Shown: positions 11,439 through 23,402, counted from the stretch's first letter. The stretch: DNA of 64,000 nucleotides from Phanerochaete sordida (GCA_019973155.2 BPQB01000014.1:186001-250000), one strand, 5' to 3'. Notes: generated by a model not told the origin, from the sequence alone. Translations and numbers: made by a program.

Positions 11439-14413
11439 TTACATATGCACCCCTCCAAACGACGAGTCCGCAAAACCATTGACAGGGAACTGCGATCCTG
11501 CAGGGAGGCCATCGAAGACGAACTCCGAGGGGAACTGACCCTGCGGCCCACTCGCGAACAGGTCTCCATAAGCAAAGGACGGCAGTAGGTCCGAGAAGAT
11601 GGCGTCCAGATCCGGGTCCGCGCTCTGCAAGTTGGCCGATGCGCCCGCGGGCGCCGCCAACTGCCAAGGCGCTGGAGCGAGGGGCGCGTTTGGCACGCCA
11701 GGGGCGAGGGACATGCCATCGGGCAACTCGGAACCGGTGTACAGCTGGGAAGGAGCAACGGCCGTGAGTTGCTCGGCGTGCCGAGCGTTGGCACAGGCTC
11801 TGGAAAGGCCGTCATGTTCTGGTGGATCGAGAGCACCGCTCCCCATTCGCGACTCGATGGTCAGCAGCAGGTCGTTAATCATGTCCCAGAAGCGACCTGT
11901 GCAGTCGAAGCTGTAGCCCCGTAAGCAGCACGTCTAGTCGAAACATTAGAAGAAGACATACTGCTGTTCGAGGACCCTGAATACACGCAAAGCGCGGCGG
12001 ACGTGTTCGAATTCGCGCACGACGTCGCTGATGGCGCCCGTCCGCACGCTTTGCCAGCCATTCAGGAGCAAGATGATGGACGACTGGAAGAGATGCGCCT
12101 GTCATGTCGTCAGAGCTGTGGTCAAAGACGCGACGAAGCGGAGAGACACGCACTACGTGGTACTGATATATCTGTGCAGGGCCCGCAAGCGCGACGTGGC
12201 GGTCGAGGACGAAGATGCATGAGCGGGCAGCACTTGTGCAGATGGTTCGCGATGGGAACGGGGGAGGTGTCGTGCGACCAGACGTTATGAACGGCCGATG
12301 AATGAAGATGCGCAGGGCATGATACGAGGCGCACAAGGAGGCAGCCTGTGCGGCGAAGGGCACGTCCTCGCGATGAGCATCAAATTTCACTAGGAAGAGT
12401 GAGCAGGCAGTCCCTGGCCGACAGAGGGGCGTACTCACAGAAGGCTGGTATTGAAGCTTCCCAATCATTCAGGTCTGAGTCTAGCTGCGCGACAATCTGT
12501 TGTGCTCGCTCTGGATCCTGAAGATCGCTCGTGGCCTGAAGTGAGTACTGGAGCCGCTGTCAGCTTGATCGCCAATTTGCGAGAGCCAGGGATACGCACG
12601 AGGTCGCGCATTGCACGAGAGCGTATCTGCGTTAACTTGAGATACAAATTGAAGTGCGCTATCGTCGAACGCTGCCCTAGTGGCTGCTTGAACATCAGCT
12701 TTGAGCCGTCGAGGACCCAGTTCTCGTCATCGCACTCGACGGGATAGTCGAGATCAAACCTGAAGAAGATCAGATGAATGCGAGACGGAGTGCGAGACAG
12801 CACGTACTCCTCGTCTGGAATACTGACAGGCCTCCCAAGGACGGCACACATTGTTCGGTCCATTGCGATTAAACACCTACTAAGAGCGTTAGCACCACGC
12901 ATATACTCGTCTCTAAGATACGCACCAAAATGCACGCTTACGCAGCTCGTCTTCAACTGTAGGTGTCGCGCTGTACGTTGAGCGTCGATGAGCGCCGAGA
13001 TCCTGCGCCAGACGAAGTCCGTGGCTGACAATCGCGTAGTTCGTGATCGGGAAGGTAACAGTCCCCATGTATGCCGCGGCAAGCTGAGCAGCATCAGCAA
13101 GGAAGCACTGCTGGTACAACGTCCGGCCTCACCGTTATGACCTGCAGGTCTGCGAGTGTCGTCGTCTTCAGCGGGACCAGCTTGTGCACTTCTCGCACTT
13201 GGGCAAACCACCGCCAGCCCGCGAGCTGCCATGTCGTCGCGCCAGGTGGTATCAGTGCGGGGTTGCTGGAGTACCGCGCGCTGATGGCGCACACGAGCAG
13301 CACTATTGCGCCGAATGCCTCGTCGACGAGGTGTTGTCCAGCCGCGAGGCTTTGCAAAAACGTCGGGCGGTGTAGCAGTGGGAAGTCGACGTTGATAGTG
13401 CGGAAGTAGCTATCAAGTAGCTCGAGCATGAGTGTGGGTTCTGGGAAATCTGTGTACGGAGGATCGGGCGGTATGAAATCCTGAGTCGCATAGAATGTCA
13501 ACACTGGAGTGGTTCGAAATAGACGATACGCACGATGAAACGATGCCAGAATTGGGGGCGGCGGTAGGATATCAGCATAGCGTCGTCATTTACGCCGGAT
13601 ATTGTACAGTCGCTGTTCTTGATGAGTTCGTGCTTCAGGATGATTACTGCCTTGACCAAGGGGAAGTCGCTGGACCGGCCCAGAAAGCGTACATGTTGCG
13701 TGTCGCTGATGCTCATGAACTTGAAGCCTTCTAGCAGACCCTCGTCGGTACCTTCATCTTGCGAAGACGAAGTATCTGAGGCAGGTGGCGAATGGCGAGG
13801 TTCAGGAAGCACAGATAGTATGCTGCTTGTGTCTTCCGGTGTAGTGACCACTGATGACTTGTCTTTCGCGGCGAGTTGTTCTCGTAGCTAGGCAGCAGGA
13901 TGAATGGGGATATGCGTGTCTCAAAGTATGGAGACTCACCTGCTGGACCAGGAGCTGCAGCATAGAAACCTTAGCTTCCAATGCTTCTATGTAACTGCGT
14001 TACACCTTCAGCTCGGGCATTGAGTACTTGAGAGGGAAGCTCACTCTACATCTACATATCGTCGCTTGAAAGGGATGAGTTACAGAGCCGGAGCGGAGAT
14101 GTATGCGTACACACCCTGCGCGAGTCGTTGGACGGTGGAAATGTGCATGTCTCTCCTGCCAGTACGCAAGTCAAGCAAGCCTTCGTCTCGTCTTGCAGCC
14201 CGCCGCCTGATATCATGTGCTCAATTACAAGCCCTTTTCCGCAGATCTTAGACTCACATCGGACTATTCACGTCCTAGAACATGAGCGTGTCTCGTACAT
14301 ATGCACAACGCGGGTAACAGACCTTTCTTCTTCCTGCACTGGTGACAGGCCCGCAGACGCCTCTTCTTCGCACTCGACTCATGCTCTGGGGCGTGATCTT
14401 CTCCGTCGCTCAT
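11439..14413 (-). CDS. Zn2Cys6 transcription factor (complete, fourth paralogue)
   Basis: On the minus strand the ATG (CAT at 14411-14413) opens MSDGEDHAPEHESSAKKRR. The zinc cluster is ACHQCRKKK-VRC-GGLQDETKA-C-LT-C-VLAGET-C; the usual CDQC reads CHQC here. The 6-nt micro-exon is at 14258-14263. Next come LLEGFKFMSISDTQHVRFLG and the Fungal_trans domain (FPEPTLMLELLDSYFRTINV, ITNYAIVSHGLRLAQDLG, LDYPVECDDENW, REDVPFAAQAASLCASYHAL, ICTSAARSCIFVLDRH). A Ser/Ala/Pro tail carries ADPDLDAIFSDLLPSFAYG near 11570-11620. The stop is TAA (TTA at 11439-11441). It pairs tail to tail with the third factor and is followed by the fifth on the same strand. No frameshift was found. Confidence 0.88.
14258..14263 (-). 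other. 6-nt micro-exon in zinc-cluster codons
   Basis: The minus-strand read is TCCGAT, between GTGAATAG and GTGAGT. It encodes Val-Arg and the first base of Cys, exactly as in the second paralogue. Confidence 0.85.
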
Positions 14414-14908
14414 GAGGTGCATGTAGCGGTATAGTGGAGGATGAGGTCAAGGTGCGCGAGCCGCCGGTAGTCTTTTGCATCCGGGTCGATGCTGCGGGAG
14501 GCACCCATTGAAGACGCTGACTAACACATAGGCTCAGGTTGCGATTCCCAGGAAGGGTATTTGAGCTGAAATCGAAGAAAGTGCTGCATACGGGGCTGAG
14601 TAGGAGGTAGCTGGAGGTTGTGGAGGTGAGAGGAGGGTCGAAACATGGGCGGCCGTAAGGCGGACGAGTCGCCGCCCGGCTGCAGTTGGACGCCACACCG
14701 GTTAAAGAGGTTACGCTATGCGCGGTTTCATCTTCCTCAGTGTCCTCCTCGTCATACCTGTGAGTTGTATATCCATTCCAGAGCAATAACCCTTAGTCTA
14801 CACATGTCGCACACAAATTAATCCTGAGTCGGAAACCGTCGCGCTCTAGAGGGTTACGGAAAGTGTACTCCTCAGTGAAAGGGTCGCTGGTCTACCCCTC
14901 GCAAAACT
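14414..14908. other. intergenic between fourth and fifth factors
   Basis: This is the promoter side of the fourth factor and the 3' flank of the fifth. The minus-strand open frame 14379-14786 has no recognised pattern and reads into the start of the fourth factor in another frame. Confidence 0.4.
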
Positions 14909-17902
14909 TTACGTCCACCCGGGCACAAATGTTCCATACGATTGTCCTGCTGAACTTGTTCCACCATCGAGGTGCTGCCCGGGCACGAAGAACTGCTGGG
15001 CGAGTCCCGCAAGCGAGTCGTCGTACGGCAACGTCGGTAGGAGGTCTGCGAAGATCGCGTCTAGGTCCGGGTCGCTGGTTTGTGTGGCATATTGCGGCAC
15101 ATCGACGAGCGGAGCGCGGGACAGTGCGGGCGCAGACTGCCATATTCCGGCCTGGACGGAGAACGTCTGGCTGTCTGGGGATGATACGAAGTATGCTGGT
15201 GTAATGCCGCCGGCAGTCTGTGCAGGATTGAGGGCATCGTGATTCGCTGGGCGATGACCGTCTACCAGCACGGTCATGTCGGTCCCTGGTTCTAGGGTGT
15301 CATTGACGTATTTGTGCTGGCCCGAGTCTACTCGCGACTCAAGAGTAGTCATCAGGTCATGCAAGATATCCCAAAATCGGCCCGCGGCATCCCAGCTACG
15401 CGAATATGAGCAGAGTATTCCCTGTGCAATGAGGAAGAGCAACGCACTGTCCCTCTAACGCCCCCAGCACGCGCAGCGCGGTGCGGACATGCGCGAACTC
15501 CGCAGCGCCAGAATCAACCGTCCCCGCGCGCATGCTATGCCAGATGCGCAAAAGCATGATGATGCCAGCTTGGAAGAGCGAGCCCTGAGAACACAGCTAT
15601 CAGCGAAGCTGGATTTATAAATCAGACAGAGACGACGCACAAAATGATACTGATACACGAGCACGGCCCCGGACAGCGTGAAGTACCGTTCAAGGACCTG
15701 AATGCACGACCGTGCTGCGTTTGTGCAGATAGCGAAGGACGGGAAGGGGATTGCCGCGTTGCATGGCCGGGTTATGAACGGCCTATGTATAAAGATGCGT
15801 AGGCTGTGGTAGGTGGCGTGTAGTGAGGCGGCCTGCGCTGCGAAAGGGAGGTCCTCTCTCGCGGGGTCATATCTTACTGCGAGACGTTTAGTAGGTGGAC
15901 ACATGTACGCAGGAGACATGGTCGGACTTACAGTGCTCAGGTAGTGAGTCAATCCATTCATTCAATTCTGAATCTAAACCTGCGACGACTTGCTGAGCAC
16001 TTTCAGGATCATCCAGCACCTTCCCGCTTTGCAATGAATACTGAGACCATTCAGCTTCATGAAAGCACAGAACGCTTGTCACTTACGATAGTACGTATGG
16101 CACGCCCATTCACCCTGAGCAACTTCAGATGCCAGATGAAGTGAGAAACGATCGAAGGCTTCCCAGCCGGCTGTTTGAAGGCATCTCGAGGGTCGTCCGC
16201 AAGCCAGTATTCGTCATCGCACTCGATGGGATAGTCGATATCAAAGCTGGCACTCGCAGTGAGCGGCAGTCGGTCGAGCACGGCAGATAGCTACTCACTC
16301 CTCGTCCTGAATGCTGCATGGCCTTCCAAGAACTGTGCACATCCCTCTATCCATAGCAATCAGGCACCTGCAACCCGTTTGGTTTTGGTAAGAATATATC
16401 TGGAGGCTAGCACGTACCAGAACGCACGTTTGCGCTGCTCCCCTTCAAGTGTTGGCGTCGCGCCGTACGTCATGCGCCGGTGCGCCCCAAGGTCTTGCGC
16501 CAGACGAAGCCCATGTGAGACGACGGAGAAATTTGTATGGGGCAGCGCGAGCGTCGCGATGTATGCTGCCGCAAGCTGTAAATTTGTCAGCGAGGACACA
16601 GCCGCCCAGGCGAGATGAACGTACCGTCGCGACCTGCAGGTCGCACAGCGCCGTCGTCGCTAGCGGCATGAGCTTGCGCCGCTCGCGGACCTGATCGAAC
16701 CACTGCCAGCCCGCAAGTTGCCAGGTGGTCGCGCCGGAGAGGAGGGTCGCGGGGTTGTTCGAGAAGCGCGCGCCGAGCGCGCATACCAGCAGGACGACCG
16801 CGCCGAAGCCTTCCTCCGCGAGGTGCTGCCCCGCCGTGACGCCCTGCAGAAACGTCGGGCGATGCAGGAGCGGGAAGCTGACGTGGATCGTGCGGAAGTA
16901 ATTGTCGAATAACTCGTTCATTAGAGCGGGTTCTGGGAAGCCGATATATGGGGGGTCTGGTGGCAAGAAATCCTGTTGCATGTGAGCATCCACGCGGAAT
17001 TCGCCTCAGTGAACGTGAACATACAAAGATATGCAGCCAAAACTGGTCCCGACGGCGAGTCGCCACGGCATCATCATCTAAGCCAGTCACGGGTGCGTCG
17101 CTGTCGTTGACGAGGTCATGCTTCATCTTGATTGCGGCCTTGAGCAGAGGGAAGTGGCTGGACCGACCCATGAAGCGGACACGTTGCGTGTCGTTGAGGG
17201 TCATGACTTTGAACCCCTCCAGAAAAGTCTCGTCGTCAGGGTCTTCTTTCTTTACAGGGGGGTTTGCGAGCGTGAAGTCTCTTTGTGAACCAATCGAGAT
17301 TGCGACCTGTGCGTTGGATTTACTGAACACGGGAAACTTCGTCTTCGCGTCCAGCTCTGCTTGCAGCTTGGCTTCAGGTCAAGCCGTGCAAAATTGGTGA
17401 GATGTCGCATGGGAGACGTACCTTTTCAACTAGGAGCTGCAACCTCGCGACCTCCGCCTCGAGACCCTTGAGATATCTTCGTGGTGTTCAGCGAGACGTC
17501 TCGGCGTGGGCTGCATAGAACGCTCACTCTTCTTCCACATAACGCTTCATGTACCTTCATGAGTGGAATCCTTATGAAGACACGCATATACTCACCTTGC
17601 GTACCTCCGCGACCGGAGTATACACACATGTGTCCTTGTACGCCGCGCAGCTTGAGCATGGTCTCAAATCCGTTTCTGACCCATCGCCTGGTGTACACTG
17701 CTCAAGCACATGATGCGGAAAGGGACTGGGATTACTGACATTTCACTGTACGCGGTTTGATGTAGTCAGCACGGGAGGTCGCTTGAAAGGCAACATGGGA
17801 CGTACCTCTCCTCTTCCTGCACTGATCACATGCGCGAGTGCGTTTTCTTTTCGTCGCATGCCCTTGATCGTGCCTCGCATGGCCCTCTTCTCTATCGCTC
17901 AT
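14909..17902 (-). CDS. Zn2Cys6 transcription factor (complete, fifth paralogue)
   Basis: The minus-strand ATG (CAT at 17900-17902) opens MSDREEGHARHDQGHATKRK. The zinc cluster ACDQCRKRR-VKC-DGSETDLRP-C-SS-C-AAYKDT-C is CX2CX6CX9CX2CX6C, with the 6-nt micro-exon TGAAAT at 17740-17745. A leucine-rich coiled coil follows, then FLEGFKVMTLNDTQRVRFMG and the Fungal_trans domain (FPEPALMNELFDNYFRTIHV, HGLRLAQDLGAHRR, IDYPIECDDEYW, REDLPFAAQAASLHATYHSL, CTNAARSCIQVLERYF). The tail carries SDPDLDAIFADLLPTLPYD near 15045-15090 and ends SYGTFVPGWT; stop at 14909-14911. Its wording groups it with the first and second factors rather than with its neighbour the fourth. A tRNA-Leu on the same strand lies 640 bp upstream. 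Confidence 0.88.
17740..17745 (-). other. 6-nt micro-exon in zinc-cluster codons
   Basis: The minus-strand read is TGAAAT, between CGTACAG and GTCAGT. It gives Val-Lys and the first base of Cys. The position and phase match the other paralogues although the bases differ. Confidence 0.82.
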
Positions 17903-18542
17903 GCGCCGGTCTTGTATGTGGAGGACGTTATGGTAGAGACCAAGGTGGTGAGACGCCTGCTGCGAACAAGCCGGGCTGTGACGTTTCCATCGCCAAGACA
18001 GAGGCTTGAGTAACTTGACGAGAACGAAGCGTAAGTCATGTCTTGTTCACTGTCATGTCGCATATGTCTATGCTGCATATTGATGTGTGCATACCGCAGC
18101 TAAAGTCGATAGTAGTTGGAAAGCGAAGGAGAGCACCGACGCTGCTTCAGCTTCAGCGCTTGTTTGCAAATGCCGAAGTTTAGTCGCGCCACAACGCTGC
18201 TGGAGCTGCCTGAGGTTTTGTAAGACGGCACGTTAGTACGCTACCTTTACGTCCGTAAATATCTAGATATCGCAGCAAGTCGGAGCCTTATCCTCAGTCC
18301 CGTAGTCATGCTACAATTTAGTTTCTACCCGGTCAGCGGACAGCGCCTCGCGACTTCTCCTATACATATGTGGCGTAAAACACGACGATTGGAGACGGAT
18401 GATGCATACGGGAGCAGTATTAGAAGATGAATGAATGGGCTGGTGAGTACTCGGATCGGTGAGGGGTTGCATTTTCTTCCCGTAAATGTAATGAAAGGTC
18501 GGAAACAAAACACTATTGTAGCTCAAGGAAGCAAGAAAAATA
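17903..18542. other. promoter region of fifth factor; no gene seen
   Basis: No coding pattern was seen. The region ends at the discriminator base of the third tRNA-Leu. The upstream position of that tRNA mirrors the third factor and its tRNA. Confidence 0.4.
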
Positions 18543-18622
18543 TGACGAGAGTGGGATTCGAACCCACGCCCTCTCGGACCAGATCCTTAGTCTGGCGCCT
18601 TAGACCGCTCGGCCATCTCGCC
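18543..18622 (-). tRNA. tRNA-Leu (anticodon AAG), copy 3
   Basis: The same 80-nt cloverleaf on the minus strand, differing from copies 1 and 2 by a single base in the variable arm (CCGAGAGGG). A T5 terminator follows (AAAAA at 18536-18540 on the plus strand). The protein-like frame MTRVGFEPT...SLVWRLRPLGH across it is a translation artefact of the tRNA. Confidence 0.95.
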
Positions 18623-19958
18623 GTATCTTCCTGGCCTCACGTGTCGTCTCCATCCAGCAGCGCTCAAAGTTCTTTACGCGAGCTTGCCTTGCATCCAAGT
18701 CTCCTTCCACCGTCATGTCATCTCCGCAACCGACGCGTTGCTGCTTCTCGAGTGCACAGAAAATCGCGCCTCATTGACATTTGCACGCGGAATCCCGATG
18801 CTCCTCCGCCGGTCTGTCTCGGAAGGTTGGACTACCTCGGCGATAATGGAGTCGCATTGTATGTGAGTAGTCTGGAACTCGCAATCAGCGACCCTTCGGT
18901 CTCATTCGGATAGGCATCTGCTTTGACATGTGTGTCGAGGTCGTTCTCGTCCAATTACAGGTTGCAATGAGGCTCGGGCCCGGGGACGCCAGCACCCGAG
19001 AGATCGCCTGCGCGTGTCGCGCGATGCGCTAGGGCGCGCTCGGAGTTCCGTATTGTCGGGACGTGGACTCGGAGAGATTTCTCTCGAAGTCTAATCGCGA
19101 CTCCTTGCGTCATGCTCGGGTACTTGCGTCCGAGGACACGCATAGCCCGTCATCGCCATGTCTCGCTTCGCGGCGATTCTCGCTACACCACACGCTTCTA
19201 CGGTAAGCTTGCCACCACAGGCTGCTGCATGTAATTGACATGCGATGTTGCGTACAGGCTGCGGACCCACTGCTCGCTGTCGGTAGCTTGCAGTGGCTGC
19301 ATGGCTTTCGACCTCCAGCCCTGAGCCCGACGGTGGCTCCATCCGGGTAATCGGCTTGGCGCACGGCGCCTATCTTGTCAGATAAAAACTTCACCACCCT
19401 CATCTATCTTATCAGATAAGAAGCGCGACGCGCTGATCAAGGCTCTTCCGCGTCCCCTCACGCTAAACCGCATGCAAGCCTCCACTTCCTGCCCAGTACC
19501 TTGCGTCGGGACCGCAGGAAGAACCATCGCCACGCGCTTCGCTCCCTCATGCCCTGAAACGAGATCTTTCTCCGTTCCTTTCCTCGACGAAAGTGCCCCA
19601 AGAGAGGCGAGCAAGTCTTCATCTGTCTGTTAGAAATGCCCGCGAGGCGTGCCAAGGACGCGAAGCTGCGTGAGGATCGTCATCATCTACGAGGACGTTC
19701 AGGGCGGTGGAATGCAGAATCAGAAATTTGACCGGAATTCTTGAGCTTGCCTCCGCGTCTCCGCCTCCTGCTCGCCCAGCGGCCTCGACCCCTCGTCTCC
19801 TGGCAAAATTCCATTCGACAATTTCAGCCGGCCCTTCTGTCGCGCCTACTTCCCGTTCCTCTCCTGTGCGCAGATAAATAGCCCCTCGCGCGAAATGTCC
19901 CGCAGGTTTCCCCTCCTCCTCTCCCGCCCCTCGTCTTCCCGGCTCCTCACGCTCCGCT
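18623..19958. other. long intergenic upstream of ferric reductase gene
   Basis: No protein pattern was seen on either strand over 1.3 kb. It contains the GATA-type palindrome at 19371-19420 (separate entry). The last 150 bp are C-rich and probably 5' UTR. Confidence 0.5.
19371..19420. promoter_or_regulatory. GATA-factor-like palindromic sites upstream of ferric reductase
   Basis: TATCTTGTCAGATAA (from 19371) and CTTATCAGATAAG (19408-19420) lie about 540 bp before the reductase start. The second contains ATCAGATAA on + and ATCTGATAA on -. Both match ATCWGATAA, the extended site reported for fungal iron-sensing GATA repressors (SreA, Sre1, Urbs1 and Fep1 type). The match to the motif is seen directly; function is inferred from the neighbouring gene. 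Confidence 0.5.
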
Positions 19959-22431
19959 ATGTCTGAAGGACACGGCCACGGAATGTCTGGGAACGCCACT
20001 ACGACCGCGTCCCCTGCGAAAGTCAGCCAAACTGCTGCACAGGCCGCCAGTGCCGCCGCAAAAGCTGCCCGCAAGGCAAACGCTTTCGTGAGTACCCCTC
20101 CAGCTAGTTAGCCTGTTTGGCCGGCTCATAGCTTGGTCAGCGATACTCTTACGAGGTTTGGTGGCTCGAGACTGGTATCATCGGTTTCGCCACCCTTATC
20201 AATGTCCTCTCCGTGTACTGGGCGTGGAGACGGCGACGGGCCCTCCGCCGTGCTGGCGTTTCCGGCCCACAAAACCAACAAGCGGGCACGTCGACGGGCA
20301 CGGTGTCGTGGCTGAGGCTTCCGGCCGCGGTTCTTACGGCCAGTCGCATCGCTGCCTTCCGCTGGCGTATCCCCCATATCGACATGACCGTCCTGGAACT
20401 CCTTTTCACCCTCGCGTACATGGCCGCTCTCTTCGTCTGGGACTTCACTCGCTGTACGTCGACTCAGCCTCACGTTACTCACGTATAGCTGACCGCATGT
20501 TCCCTCTAGCTCAAGGCATGGACCTCCACAGCATCCAGCTTCACGCGGCATTGCTTGCGATTGCCCAGTTCCCGCTTATCGTCGCATTGGCAATGAAGAA
20601 CAACGCTATCCAATGTAAGCCCGGTCGCCGATGTTAGCGCTTGATTTCGCTGACTTCTTGCGGTAGTCCTGACGGGTATCAGCCACGAGAAGCTCAACCT
20701 CATGCACCGCGTTGTGGCACGGGTCGTCTTGATCCAAATCTGGATTCACTGGTGGGCAATGTCAGTTCTCCCTTCTGCAGCCCATTTCGGTACGTTCTGA
20801 CGCGTGGGATCGCACTCCAGAGTCGCGGATAAGACCAAGATCTTCTCTGTAACGTGGCGCTGGATGGGTCTCATCGCCGGCGTTTCCTTCACTATCCTCA
20901 CCGCTCTCTCGATCAAGCCCATCCGCAAGCGGTTCTACGAGTTCTTCTGGATCACGCACGTTATCTTCGTCATGCTCTTCCTTATCGCTGCGGTATGGCA
21001 CTGCGTTGGTGCGGGTTCAGTGTACGTTCCCCTGTCTTCGGTCTTGGCACGATGCTCATCGCCCCTGCAGATACGGGAACTACATGTGGCCATGCTTCAT
21101 AATCTGGGGCCAAGATCGACTCTGCCGCTACATCCGGTACCTACTCCTCACGTCGTTCCAGTCGCCGAACAAGGCACCCGCGCGCATCGAGCTTCTTTCC
21201 GACGATACCATGCGCATCACCGTGAGGCGCTCGTTCCTACTCCCGCTCTTCCTCGGCCGCGGCTTCTTCGAGAAGGGCGCAGGCTGGAAGGCGGGCCAGC
21301 ACATGTTCCTCGCATTTCCGACGATCGGCCCGCTCGAGAGCCACCCGTTCACGATCGCGTCCGTTTGCGAGCCGCTCGACGGGCCTGCGACAAAGGAGGG
21401 CACCGAACTCGCGGTGGACAACGTCCAGGACAGCAAGGAGCGCGAGCTGATGTGGGTCGTGCGTGCGCGCAGCGGCTTCACCAGGCGTCTCCGGGAGCAG
21501 GTGCTCAACAAGGACGGCGTCGCCAACATCCCTGTCTTCATGGACGGTCCGTACGGCGCGCCGCCCGACCTGTCGGGCTTCGACACGTGTGTCTTCGTTG
21601 CTGGTGGATCTGGTGTCGCGTTCACGATTCCTCGGATGCGGGATCTTCTCAAGTACGTCGCGCTCGTATTGTTCTCCAACCACCAGGTCTAACGAGCGCC
21701 TGCAGCAATGCCGCAAAGCGTGATGCCTGCGCCAAGCGCATCGTCTTCATCTGGGCTATCCGTCATGCTGGTACGTTCCGGTCTTCTCCAACCACACGCA
21801 TATACTCACCGTCGGCCTTCACAGCGCACATCAACTGGATTGCGCGGGACCTCCAAAAGGCAGTGGCGACCTGCCCGGCCGACGTCGAGCTCTCGATCCT
21901 GATCTACGTCACCTCGCGCCCGGCGCTGTCCGAGAAGCCGACGTTCTCGTCTCCACCGACACTCTCCTGCATGCCCACGCTCGCGAACGACTCCACTGCG
22001 CCGTCGCTCTCCGAGAGCCCGATCTCGCCGCTCTCGCCGTCGCCGACGGTGACGGACATCGCGACGGAGCACCGCGCACCGCGCGCGTACGCCTCGAGCT
22101 CGGACGCAGACCTCGAGAAGGCGTCCGACAGCACGCACACCGCCGGCGCCGAGCTCGAGATCAGGGGCGTCGAGGTGCGCGCCGGGCGCCCCGACATGCA
22201 TGCGCTCCTCAAGGACATCGTCACGGGCGCGACGGGCACCGTCTCTGTCGACAGTGAGTCTCGCTTCTTATCTGTTTGTTGGACGCATGCTGATGTACAT
22301 CCGCAGTCTCTGGTCCCACCGCGCTTGTCGCCGCGACGCGCTCGGCGCTGTCCTCGGACTGGGCGGGCCCGATGGCCGTCCTCCGCGGCGGCGCGAGCGT
22401 GCAGCTCAACGTCGAGGACTTCACGATGTAG
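19959..22431 (+). CDS. ferric/cupric reductase transmembrane component (FRE family)
   Basis: The start ATG 19959 opens MSEGHGHGMSGNATTTASPA; exon 1 ends at 20087 and exon 2 starts at 20141. Several membrane helices follow. Two heme-ligand His pairs, each spaced by 13 residues, are visible: MHRVVARVVLIQIWIH and THVIFVMLFLIAAVWH. The cytosolic half has the FAD-binding stretch (GWKAGQHMFLAFP, then HPFTIAS) and the NAD-binding part (CVFVAGGSGVAFTIPRMRDL, RIVFIWAIR). A Ser/Pro-rich insert of roughly 100 residues interrupts the NAD domain (21900-22250), and the protein ends VQLNVEDFTM; stop TAG 22429-22431. It would move electrons from NADPH through FAD and two hemes to extracellular Fe(III) or Cu(II), supporting high-affinity iron uptake at the plasma membrane. 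No ferroxidase or permease partner is in the window. Confidence 0.9.
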
Positions 22432-23402
22432 AGAGGTCTCTGCGACTCAAAATACGTAGTAGAGTGGGTTTGGATGTATTCTAGATGTTGTGATAAGCCG
22501 ATGTTGTGTTATAGCTGTGCTCGTCGACTTGGGCCCGACAGGCCTCAAGGGATGCAATGCGTGAAGCAAATTATGATACATAGCGCCGGAGCATGTGGCT
22601 CAGGTCGTGTCGTCGTGACATGTGGCCTACAAGCGATAAAGGAGATCCAGTGACTATCATTCGCATAGGTTAGCGCATATAGTCATACTCAACGTTCGAC
22701 GGCTGCTTACCTTAGATGCGAGTACCACCTATGGCGGAGTCGTCATCCACGCGGTAGAAGTTGGCAAAGCAAGACCTGATTTGGGGTATCCTGCCACACC
22801 AGATGTAGGAGAACCACCATTGGGAGCCGGACTTCCACCGGCAGCTGTGGCGCCTGCCGTGCTGGATTTCTTCGTCCCGGGAAGCTTCGTGACCTTGGTC
22901 TTCGGATCTTTTGATCTCCCAGGGCTCTGAAGGCTGCTCGTCGGTGTGGATGTGCTAGCTGAGGGCATGTTCTATGGAAGGTGTCAGTCTCAGATCATGA
23001 TTCAAGGCTCTGCGTGTGCGCACAAATGTTCAATGACGGAGCTGACCGGGGCTGAGGGCGAAGATACATAACATGAACTAACGCATCGCGGCATTTATCT
23101 CCTGCGACAACCACCGCCTGAGTCATGGCGCAGCCTCATCGCAGTGGATCGCAGCCATGGTGCTTATGGCCGCAGTACGGGGTGACCACGCGTACTAGCC
23201 ATAGGGCGCAGCTGTTGAGCTTCTGGAGCTACTGCGGGGTGGCTGCGCTTGGGTTCTCGAGCGCAGAGAGAAGACGTCGATATGTGGTCACGGTGTAGTT
23301 CATACAGACGGAAAGCGAGGCAGCTATGAGTGTCGCTGAACGAGCAGACAACTTGATCTCTCTGATTGTCCTATTCCGAGTCGAGTCGACAGGCCTCACG
23401 GT
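22432..23402. other. intergenic left of the hAT-like element
   Basis: This is the 3' flank of the reductase. It contains only one candidate frame (22729-22968, listed separately). The stretch 23040-23400 holds nothing recognisable. Confidence 0.4.
22729..22968 (-). CDS. possible small Ser/Thr/Pro-rich protein (79 aa), doubtful
   Basis: The minus-strand frame opens MPSASTSTPTSSLQSPGRSK and continues through a Lys-rich patch (DPKTKVTKLPGTKK) and Gly/Ser/Pro repeats. No domain, signal peptide or homologue is recognised. Low complexity makes a chance open frame in GC-rich DNA plausible. It lies 300 bp beyond the reductase stop on the opposite strand. Confidence 0.2.
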   Translation of the reverse strand: MPSASTSTPTSSLQSPGRSKDPKTKVTKLPGTKKSSTAGATAAGGSPAPNGGSPTSGVAGYPKSGLALPTSTAWMTTPP

